Assembly: GCA_037447655.1 (NCBI GenBank)
Contig: JBBHKE010001611.1
Span: forward strand, 206,996-239,345
Length of the DNA stretch: 32,350 nt
Direction: 5' to 3'
Origin: Zygnema cylindricum
Lineage: Eukaryota; Streptophyta; Zygnematophyceae; Zygnematales; Zygnemataceae
Positions 1 through 9,400 of the stretch are shown in pieces (position 1 is the stretch's first letter; each line of letters opens with the position of its first letter). The notes under the pieces are model-generated. The model made no database searches, was not told the origin of the DNA, and saw only the letters and a program-made list of their open reading frames with translations. A program made the translations under genes and the position numbers.

Positions 1-604
1 TAATCTATTTTTAATTTCTATCAAAGTTTGACACTTAAGATTATCTCACCGCCGAGCAGAGAAGTCAAGTTTTATTTCAGATGAATGATTTTATATGTGT
101 TTGGCATTTTATTTTAAAATAAGTAACTTAATGTGATAGGCATTTTAAACATCCTCATAATTTTTTACCAGAAACCAACCTCCTTTAACCCTTTTCAAAT
201 GGAGAATTTAGGTTTGAACCCAAATTAGGGTTTGACAACCAAACTTTCAAATTTAATGAGAAAGTCCATGGTGGAATAACAAAAAAAAAAAAAAAAAACT
301 ACATGGAAAACCCTACCTTTTTATCTCTAGCTTTAACTTGTACGACGGATTTCTCATTGGAAAAGCCTCCATGGCTGTTTGATATGGAGCAATCAAATCT
401 ACGAGGGAAGATTTGAGAGGAAAAAATAGTGTCACAAGGAGACAAAAATAGTTTTTTTGAAACAAGTTTGGCCACAAAAGTCATCATTGGACTTTTCTTC
501 AGAGTCTATCTGGTTTTCTTAACTGGTTTTTTAGAATTTCTTACCGTATTTTTATTTTTTCATTAGGGTTATTTTAGAGCAAGTGAAAGTTACAGTACTG
601 TACT
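1..604. other. AT-rich region, no gene seen
   Basis: Stops are frequent in all frames and no domain is recognisable. An 18-base A run lies near 281-298. Two short matches to the plant telomere word (TTAGGG-like) near 225 are isolated and do not form an array. Confidence 0.6.
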
Positions 605-817
605 GGTAGGGTGCACTGCCCTTCGTTATTAGGGTTAAGGGTTTTCTTAGTACTTTTACGAAATTTGAATATATGATACTAATTTAGTGCGACGTGCATC
701 GAATCGCTACGGTACACTGCCCATCGTTATCACTTATCAGCCGTGAAGGATTTATCAGTTTTAATGCGAAATTTTAATATATAGTAGTATAGTACTAGTT
801 TAGTCTATTAAGACGTG
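605..817. repeat. tandem pair of diverged ~105-bp repeats
   Basis: The segment from about 605 (GGGTGCACTGCCCTTCGTTA) to 697 recurs from about 711 (GGTACACTGCCCATCGTTAT) to 817. Both copies go on with CGAAATTT(G/T)AATATAT, then ACTA(A/G)TTTAG, and end in GACGTG. A related start word (GTACACTGGCCATCGTTATT) occurs at about 21532, so this is probably a dispersed family. Function is unknown. Confidence 0.55.
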
Positions 818-1078
818 GCAGATTTCTGTCCACTCGCTTAGACAGTGCGGCTAACATTCTTTTATGAAATTCGGCGAGAAAAAGTCTCCATCGCGACCGA
901 ATTATTGTTACCAACTCTAATAGCGATAAGCGGCATACTGTAGCAGAGATGCGTTGTTTTCGGCCGTCGAGCTCGTATCCCTGCATGCTTCGTCGGATTA
1001 TCGATCTGACGGTTGCCATGGATTGACAAGATTCTTACCTTACGATTGTCGGCCCCTCTTCCCTTTACCGCTCTTTGT

Positions 1079-1215
1079 TTTCCCCCCCCCCCCCCCCGCC
1101 TTTCCTCCCTCCCTCTTTCTCCTCCTTTCCCCTTCCTCCCTCCCACCCTTCTCCTTCCCTCCGTTTCTCTTCTCTTCCCTCTGTCCCTCTTCCTTTCCTT
1201 CCCTCCCTCTCTCCC
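1079..1215. repeat. pyrimidine-rich low-complexity block
   Basis: A C run at about 1081-1097 is followed by irregular CCCTCC/CTTTCC words up to about 1215. Open frames of 86-138 codons across it on both strands encode only Pro/Ser/Leu or Gly/Arg/Glu runs. I read these as products of the repeat, not as genes. Confidence 0.8.
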
Positions 1216-1809
1216 AACCCTAAAAAAAAAAATCGGCGTATCGACATCACATCGGTGCCGATTTCCAATTTTAACCATATTTTTACAATACGCATTTTTA
1301 AATCAATACATGTATGTATGTGCACTCATCATAGAAATGTGATTATTGCATTCAGTTTCATTAGTGTTTGTGGCTTACAGACTTGAGTAGTTTGCTGCAT
1401 TGAATTTGTATAGTTTACAGGTTTATATTGTAGTCACTGTACACTTTAAAAGATTTTCTTAGATGGAGAAATTCGGCAATTGCAAAAAAACGGCAACCCA
1501 TCTTTCCAACACAACAACGTAAAGTTATACGTTCCATATTCGGGAGTAGCATTATAGCCTATTAGCTGAATTTATTTTGATATAAATTAAAATAAAAACA
1601 TACAATGGATAATTTGGCTCATTCCATCCAGAAAGTATGAAACAGAAACTGTAGCTAAGATTGAAAATGCAAGGAAAAAAAGTAGCAGAAAAATGGATTG
1701 TGAGCTCAACTGAATGAGACGTCTCTCTTTGCCGTTAGATGAAGTTTCATCAACGGTGGAGGCCCAAAATATATTAGAGTCAGTATTTGATGCCGTTAAC
1801 CATAAAAGG
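1216..1809. other. AT-rich region, no gene seen
   Basis: No open frame with protein-like composition, RNA gene or structured repeat was found between the two low-complexity blocks. Confidence 0.5.
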
Positions 1810-2400
1810 GTCTATTTTTGTTGAGAGGAGAGGACAGAGGGGGGAGGATAGGAGAGAGGGAAAGGGAGGAGAGAGAGGGAGAGAGGGAGAGGGGGCTAGG
1901 GAGAGAGTGGGAGAGAGAGATGTTCATTCATTCTCTCTCCCATTCAATTTTGCCGATTTTTGTTGGAGAGAAAGAGAGAGAGGGAGTGGGGGGGGAAGAG
2001 TGGGATGGCTGCCCTTTGGTTCTCTTGCCGCTACTTTTTGAAAAGAGGGAGAGAGAGGGAGAAAGGGAATAGAGAAGGGGGGGGTGGCCCATCTCTCTCG
2101 TTCTCCCCCTCTTTCTCCCTCTCTTTCTCCCTTGTCGTTTGTAATTGAGAAGAGACGGAGTCAGAGAGAGAGAGGGGGCTGCCATCCCTCTTTCTCTCTC
2201 ATCTCCCTCTCTTCCTCTCTCCATCTATTAACCTAAAAAATCCTAAAATTCCTTTGGGCAAGGGAGATTTAGGGGGCAGCCTTCTCTCTCCCTCCCCCAA
2301 AAAATGAAACGGCATAGAGAGAGGGAGAGGGAGGGAGAGGGGGAGGGGGAGGAGGGGGAGAGGACAGAGGGAGAGAGAGAGAGAGAGGTGTCGTTGTCTT
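1810..2400. repeat. alternating GA-rich and CT-rich blocks
   Basis: Purine-rich runs (about 1825-1920, 1965-2090, 2145-2180, 2315-2390) alternate with pyrimidine-rich runs (about 1930-1950, 2092-2140, 2185-2225, 2283-2305) on the same strand. Neighbouring blocks are partly complementary (GAGAGAGGGAG against CTCCCTCTCTC), so hairpins are possible. The words GGCTGCC and GGCAGCC mark some block edges. Open frames through it are low complexity. Confidence 0.7.
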
Positions 2401-3514
2401 CTCTTATTCTGACCTCTGTAAGACTTGTGTGATTTCTTCCTTGATGGCAATCATTTTTCCTCATACACAATTGTTATGCTCCTCGACCAGATGGAGAAAA
2501 GACAACTCTGTTGGGAGTGCTCTTAGGGACACACCATTAAAACTGTTGTGAGAGCTGGTTTTATCTGCTACGCCTCCAATTTCGTTTATTTCAGTAATGT
2601 GTAATGGACTGAATTCCAATTGGGGTATCTCCAATATGATAGATAAGTGTGAGTTTGCTTTAAAAGTCAATGCAAATACCCAACTCCTATTTCTGAACCC
2701 AACTAAGTATTAGTTTGTTGTAAACAACATTGTTAATGTGTAATGTGTTTTAGTGTATTAAAATTATGTAAGGAAATAAGCAAGGCGACATAAGTTAATC
2801 ATTCGTGGAGTAGGATGATTATCGTTACTAGATGCATTTATTGGACATACTTGAACCAAAAAAGGCAAAAACAAATTCGTGAAACAGCAATTTTATATTT
2901 TTTTCAATTCACGAAGACCAATTGGCAACATGTTCATTGAAGAAGCAATAAACATAATAGTTCATTGCATGTTCATGGATTCTTGTTTTTCTTTCCTTTG
3001 GACACATTTTGTTGTACCGCTTACAGGACAAACTCCAAATGATAAGCCTGGACTCGATTTTGCGTATCCACTGAGACCTTTTTTTCCGTACTTACGAGAA
3101 TGTCAAACTCATTCTTTACAAGAGCGTAAACATTTTTAAACAAGTTATTTCATACAAGAGTTGAAAAAATGACAGCGGCAGTCATTGATTAGACAACATG
3201 TTGGAAAAATGATCTTCTGTTTTTAATTTACAAGTGTTCAACAAGAATTACAACTACTACTTGATTCCAAAAACCCCTCCCAACTCTAATATCTACTATG
3301 TAAAGGATACAAATTTTGGGTACTAATTTTACCACTTGGTAATCATGGTTTCCAAATCCCTTTTATATCTTCCAAATCCCTTTTATATCTTCCAAACCCC
3401 TTTATACTCGCCAAAGACCAGCCGAGAGTAAAAAGCAGCCATGGCTATTAATTCCTCTAGGATTCTCCGATTACAAATTGTAATCTCAAACTAACCTCAC
3501 TAAGTATTGTATAC
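2401..3514. other. intergenic, no gene recognised
   Basis: Short frames occur (for example 69 codons on the minus strand at 2461-2670 and 86 on the plus strand at 2879-3139). None shows a recognisable domain, and none is flanked by convincing splice signals. The stretch next to 3514 is presumably the 3' flank of the minus-strand membrane-protein gene. Confidence 0.5.
3351..3410. repeat. 20-bp tandem repeat, three copies
   Basis: TCCAAATCCCTTTTATATCT occurs at 3351 and 3371, and a diverged third copy at 3391. It lies about 100 bp beyond the stop codon of the minus-strand gene, so it may be in that gene's 3' untranslated or flanking region. Confidence 0.85.
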
Positions 3515-5394
3515 TTACACAGAACCAACTGGGGCGATTTCCGAATCCGTATAGTCTTGCCCACATAACATGTATGCGAGATAACTTGGGAACAAAGTAT
3601 ACGTCATCGACAAACCGACAAGTTGAGAGCCTACAATAATTAGTGCGCCGCCTCCAAAAGATTGTGCAATGTTATGAAATGCCATGTGGCAAACAAACAC
3701 GAGCGCGCCAATAATAGCGGTCGTGACTCCCGTCGAACGGTTATTTGGAAGTAGCCTCAATGCGACAAAAGAAAGGTAAGTAGCATAAGCAATGTCTATT
3801 ATTCCCATTGTGATTGTTAATTCGGGATAAAATACCATAAACGGAGGCGCTACAACGGGACTCATGTAACGACCCTTTCCTAGTGCGTGACGTAGAATGA
3901 CACCACATGCAAGTTGAGCTCCTCCGCCAATAAGAACAAATGTTTCGAATATAACCAAACGAGATCGGTGATATTCGGCGTTATATATGTGGCCTTCACC
4001 CGTTTGTACCTTCAAAAGTTTAAACGCGAGGAAAAATTGGCTTCCTTGGAGAATAAAACAATACGCGACTGAACCCAAAATTCCCATAGCCGTTACGGCT
4101 TTTGATTGGCTCTCGTTTAAACCCATCCAAAGAGACATTTTGGCGCGGTCTTGTGTGAAGGCGGGCGCGGCGATTGTATATACGACAAAAGTGAACCATC
4201 CGAGACACTGGCAAATGATTGTCCCGATTGTGGCCGCGGGACTTCCGATTCCCAAAATCGCCTCCCCAAGTCCGACAAAAAGGCCGGTGAGACCGAAAAG
4301 TACTTCGACAACTGAGAAGCGACAAAAAAAAGGGGTGGGGAAAATTGGTTAGGACATATGACTTCTAATTGGTGATTTGAATTGTTTTCTGGCCGTTTTA
4401 ATATTCGATCATCGCACTATACAAATGAAAACAATACGATTCAAAGGAGTGTTGTCACTGTCCGGTTAAACGTTTAAACCATGTTTAAACACATAAATGA
4501 AACTTCCGGCTAGTTTAAACAATCAAGTATTGTACTTTCGTACAAAAAATCAATCGGGTTCTAGGGTCCATAATTATTGATTTTTAGCAGTAAAGGTTTG
4601 AATAAAAGGACATTGGAATTAAAAGAACATAAATATTTATATATAAATGATCCACTGCTATTGCTACTTATCTACAACTTGACATTGAAAAAACAAAAAA
4701 TAGAAGGTTAGGCAGTCATAATCGTTAGCATTAAGAACTACCACATTAATATTTTTATTTTAATACCCTTGTTTCTAGAAAAAAATTACGGACTTCCTAG
4801 GAATCATGAGCTGAATAACAATGTTAAAGTGACGTGGACAATATTTGAATTTCAAAGCCTGAAACAAAGCACAAAAGTCGAAACATGAAATGATGAATTG
4901 GGAATACTTAAAAATAGCTTTGGAAAACCGAAACTATTTGTGAGAGTTAGTAGCCCTTGTGGGTTGACACTTTTTATAATTATTATTATTGGTTGACACG
5001 TGTGTGTTAGTCAAAAATGCTGAAACTGAGGCCATATTATACGCTGTAAAGTCGTATTTCACATACAAAAAGCCGCACCAAACGCTTAAATATGCGTATC
5101 CTTGTAAGAATACGCACAGATCACCTAAACTCTTAAAGCATGGACACATTTTAACGCACGTAAAAATTAGGGTTTGTTGACTTTGTTTGACCGAGCTTTG
5201 TTACCTGCGCCGGCGATGAGAACTCCGGGCGGGAAATTGTACTTGTCACCGTCCCATTCTTCCTTCGGCGTGTTGACAAGGATATCCGTTCGTACTGTAC
5301 CTTCGACGAGAATCAGTACGGATACAAGAGCCAAAAGCCCACCTGTACGGATGTGCTCGATTTTTGAACCTTTTGAAATGTCGTTGGAACCCAT
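3515..5394 (-). CDS. two-exon multi-pass membrane protein, family not recognised
   Basis: Exon 1 is 5205-5394 and exon 2 is 3515-4311 on the minus strand, with an 893-nt intron (4312-5204). The donor reads GCGCAG|GTAACA and the acceptor CTTCTCAG|TTGTCG. The 190-nt and 797-nt exons join in phase 1 to give 328 residues. I chose the ATG at 5394 because the upstream in-frame extension to 5547 overlaps the likely TATA box at 5549 and is Phe/Pro/Ser-rich. The protein has about seven or eight hydrophobic segments (roughly residues 17-33, 56-78, 87-112, 133-160, 180-205, 222-250, 258-282, 285-312), with small-residue-rich runs such as FVGLGEAILGIGSPAATIG and a short acidic C-terminus. The composition would suit a transporter, channel or membrane enzyme, but I recognise no family motif and infer no substrate. 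The splice model is well supported by frame and hydrophobic continuity across the junction; the function is unknown. Confidence 0.75.
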
Positions 5395-5548
5395 TCTGAA
5401 GCTTTTGAAATTCAAATTCTTACCGAGGGCTGGTGAAAAAGGGAGGAAAAGTGGAAAAGTAGAAAAAGATAAAATGATATAAGGTGAAGGAAAGTGGACA
5501 GCGCGGGGAGAAAATTCGCACTTTTGAAATCTGCGAATGAATTGCACG

Positions 5549-5556
5549 CTTTATAT
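5549..5556 (-). promoter_or_regulatory. probable TATA box of the membrane-protein gene
   Basis: On the minus strand the sequence reads ATATAAAG, about 155 nt upstream of the chosen ATG at 5394. A near-palindrome, GTACTTCCTAGAAAGTAC, lies further upstream at about 5576-5593. Confidence 0.5.
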
Positions 5557-5594
5557 GTTTGATTCGATTGCATCGTACTTCCTAGAAAGTACAA

Positions 5595-6183
5595 GACCAA
5601 TACGGAATAAGGTACCCGCAAAAATGTACGAACCATGAAGTCACGTGGCTCATTTCGTGGGCAGCTTCCTCTAAGAATTGTACGATACGAACAACTTCAG
5701 AAACGTCCAAAATTTGTGACAGATCGTTGACGTCGGCGAGATAGGCGCAATTTTGGATATTATGTACTTTTTTGTTTTATCTACGGTAAAGTGTTATCTT
5801 GGATGAGGTTATGTCTCGGAAAAGTACATGTCAATTGTACAGTTCGTACACTGAGAAGCTTCGTGAGAAGGACTGGTAATAATATGTACTTGATTCTTTC
5901 TGGGCCGTTAAACCCAAAAAGTAGTTCATGACCTGACCGAAAGTAGAAACAAACGTCGGATTAGGGCACATAAAACACGCTGGACCAATAAGGATGCCGT
6001 AAATTAACTAGAAAAAAGTTTCACCTATGAGAAAAAAACCACCTTGTCCCATTTCTTTTCTCTCATTCACTCCAACTTTTCAAACAAAACTTTTCACGAG
6101 CCTCGGAATCTGGCAAAGGCCAAAGACCACCCGTACGGTCACCAACCAAAATGACTTAGGCTTCTAGCTAGCCGTTCAAAAGT
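5595..6183. other. divergent intergenic region
   Basis: This lies between the start of the minus-strand membrane-protein gene and the plus-strand glutaredoxin gene, whose ATGs are about 1.0 kb apart. No open frame looks coding. Short GTAC-containing palindromes are common. It probably holds the upstream promoter elements of both genes. Confidence 0.5.
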
Positions 6184-6186
6184 TGA

Positions 6187-6192
6187 CACGTG
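6187..6192. promoter_or_regulatory. CACGTG G-box core
   Basis: The context is TTGACACGTGGCAA, a canonical plant G-box (bZIP/bHLH target). It lies about 120 nt upstream of the TATA box at 6308. Assignment rests on the motif only. Confidence 0.45.
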
Positions 6193-6213
6193 GCAAAAAA
6201 GTCATGAAGTGCA

Positions 6214-6267
6214 TGACGTTACATTACGCTACATGCGAATTCGTCAACTTCGCATAGCGTAACGTCA
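6214..6267. promoter_or_regulatory. imperfect palindrome with TGACGT at both ends
   Basis: The left arm begins TGACGTTAC and continues to TGCGAA at about 6239. The right arm, TTCGCATAGCGTAACGTCA (6249-6267), is its reverse complement apart from a 5-nt and a 2-nt insertion in the left arm. TGACG is the core bound by plant TGA-type bZIP factors. It sits 40-95 nt upstream of the TATA box of the glutaredoxin-DEP-DUF547 gene. Confidence 0.5.
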
Positions 6268-6307
6268 CGCTTCAGCCAGTACAATACTGTACCGTACCGT
6301 CCCCCAC

Positions 6308-6314
6308 TATAAAT
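6308..6314 (+). promoter_or_regulatory. TATA box of the glutaredoxin-DEP-DUF547 gene
   Basis: TATAAAT follows CCCCCAC, 99 nt upstream of the ATG at 6407. That leaves about 65-70 nt of A-rich 5' untranslated region if transcription starts at the usual distance. Confidence 0.6.
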
Positions 6315-6406
6315 TCGTTGAGAAGCGCCAGAACGACCTGTAAAGCTACGGGAAAACGAAAAAAATCACGAGGTGTAAAAAAAAACATAACGAAACAAAA
6401 ACTGCA

Positions 6407-9400
6407 ATGGCAGTCAGCCACGTGGCAGAGATGAAAGGTCGCGTGACGGTCTTTTCAATTTCCGGATGTCCGCATTGCAAGGCTGCGAAAACTCTGCTTA
6501 AAAAAAAGGTGTGGATATCTCTTTCTCACAGGGGTATTTTCATATTTTGCCACCGATTTTACCATTTACGTCGGAATCGATGTAATATCGGTTTTTTGTT
6601 TTTAGTATATGGTTTTTGTTTAATTTGGTCCTCGTTTGGTCTTTGGTTGCCCTTTTTTTTCCTCCTTTGTTATTATTTTGCCTTTGTTATTTTATATTTT
6701 TAAGCTCTCAATTGTAGTTTTAATGGTGGAATATCTTTTGATGCAATCACCTTCTTCGTCGTGAATTTTAGGTCAAAAGTTGTTTTTGTACATTTTTTTC
6801 CTTCTATTTCGTTACCATTTTCAATTTAAATGCCGATTCTGTGTCGATTATAATGTGAATCGGAAAAATCGTCGATGTCGATGTGAGTTTGAATGTCAAT
6901 GCGAATGTATGTAATTTAAAATGTTGATGTCGACGTTGATGTCGATTTTTACTTTGATGTCAATGTCAATGTCAATATAAATTTCAATGTCGATGTCATT
7001 TTTTTTGTTGCTGGTAATGTCGATGGTAGGTTGATTTTTTAACGTAACATCATTACTGGTGTTGCTTTTAAACTCAGTCTCGGTTTTGATATTTATTTGG
7101 ATTTTTTTAATGTGTCAATGTGCATTTTGATGCCAATGCCAAGATCAATGTCACGGCTAATGATGTCGCGTGGTTTCCTCTAATGCCTTTTATGATTTTC
7201 AGTGTAACCTGCCCGGTAAATCCATATTAAATGCAATCACAGAATGATGTTTATCTGGCATCTTATCCCAACTAGCACCAATCCCAAACTCACAACTGTC
7301 AAGCTTTAATGTTGACTCATCAACTACGAATCTCCAAATCAATTTCATTTCCTTTTTTTTTCTTTTATGAGGACTTTCAGCAGTCTAGGAAGAAATGGAC
7401 TGACAAACACGTTTCAGATGCCTTTTTTTTTTGAGTCATTTTGCTCCGTTTTTATATCCTCGTTGTCCCTTTTTATTTTGCTGTTTGTTTTAACAGGGTG
7501 TCCATTATGTTGAAATTAACTTGGATGTTTATCCCGAGAGAAGATTGGAAGTCGAGGCTCGAGCCAAAAAGACTTCGATGCCTCAAATTTTTTTTAACGA
7601 CGAACTCATCGGAGGAAATGATTCTCTTCAGGCTCTCGAAGCTGCGTCTGAATTGGACGCGAAAATTGCCGTATGTCTTTTTACTTTTTCTCTTTTTTCT
7701 TTTTTTCTTTTTTTTCTTTTTTTCTTTTGAATACACGCCAGATTTCTGACCTTTTTTTTATTTTTCAAACTGCCATTCTGTTTTTCTTTCTTTTCCTCTA
7801 TATTTTTTTTTCTTTCCTTCCTTTGCAGTGGGTTAATGAGACGCCTGCCCCTCCTTCTGCCCCTTTACCCCCAAATGTTAAATCTTCCGAAGAAGAAAAT
7901 GGGGTTGTTTTGGATAAACAAGATGAGCATTTGGAAATTGCGATTCTTTTAAAAAAAGGAGTCGAAATTTCGGATGTTTTTCAGTTTCCGAGTTTGCATA
8001 AAAACTGTTTTCGGGGATCTGCGGCCGTCAAGTTTTTGGCTAAGGAACGGAAAATATGCAATACTGAGGTAGATATGGAATTGATAATATATGTATAAAC
8101 TTCGATGTAAATAGTAAATGCATAATATATATAAATTTTATATCTTGTTCGCATTTTTTTTCTTTGTTTGTTTGTTTGTTTGTTTGTTTTATTCGTTTTT
8201 TCTTTGTTCTTTTTGATGTTCATTTTTTTTGGTCTGAGGAAAAAACAATTCTAACTCTTCATTTTTTTATTTTCACAGGCTTTGGAAATTGGTCAAATTC
8301 TACTCAAAAAACATTTTTTTCGCTCTGTGACAGGGTAAGAAACAAAATGTTATTCCTATACAATAGCCTTTTTTTTTTTTGGGATGTGTAAAATTTTCAG
8401 TTATACCACATGTTTCCCCTTCTCACTGTTTCTGCAATTTACTCTTTCCCCTATCTGCTCTTTCTCCTTTTATACTATTTCCCCTTGACATATGTGAATT
8501 CATCCGGAACATTCACTTGTCTTTAAGAAATCCATTACTTTTTTTTACATTTTTAATTAAATAATATTTAATCATGAATTCTGAGCTAAAATAAACTCGT
8601 TCGTCCGATAAAATGTTGTTTTGGATGAAATGTCGTTTTTTGATAAAATGCCATTTTTTATTGAAATTCTTATAATGTGATGTTTTTGATAAAATGTAGT
8701 TTTTGATCAAATGCTGGTTTTGAGAAATTGCCATTTTTAATACGATGTCATTTTTGGAAAAAACTGTCGTTTTTTCAAACAAATCAGAAACGACATGTTT
8801 GAAGATGGACCTCAACTTTATCGTTTTCTCGAAGATCGAATGGCTCTCATGAATCACAAATGTCTTAATTTTTCGGGAAAGATTGTGACTTTTGAAGCTC
8901 CTCCGGCCACAGAAGCTGCCGAAAAGTTACGACGAATTATCCTCGCTATTTACGACGAGTTTCTTTCCGAGGATGGAAAAGGAGTCGATTATAAAGGAAT
9001 TGCAAAGGCCGAATCTTTCCGCAGGTGGGTTCATCTTCTCTCCTTCTCCCTGCTCCTCTCTTTCTCCTCCTCTCTCCTCTTTCCTCCCTACTCTTTCTTC
9101 ATTTTCTCCCTAGTGAGTAGGTAGGGTAATTTTGTATCTGGGTTCATCTTCTCTCTCTCCTTCTCCTCTCCTTCTACCTCCTCAATACTTCTCCGTCATC
9201 ATTTCCCCCTAAGTGCAATGACAGTCCTTTTGCAGGTGGGTTCACCTTTTCTGCTTCTCTGTCCTTCTCTCTCTCCCTCGCCTTCTCCATTTCCATTTCC
9301 CCCCTCTCAATTTTCCGTTTGCTTTATTTGTAATTGGTTGATTCCTTTCGTCTCTTCTTTACTCTAGTTCAGTCACCTTCTTACTACCGGCCTGCAAATC

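Noticed and set aside
220-240. TTAGGGTTTG as a telomeric repeat (also at about 5168).
   Set aside because: Only single copies; no tandem TTTAGGG.
5395-5547. Upstream in-frame ATG (5547) as the start of the membrane protein.
   Set aside because: It would sit directly at the TATA-like element (5549-5556), and the added residues have the Phe/Pro/Ser composition of translated untranslated sequence.
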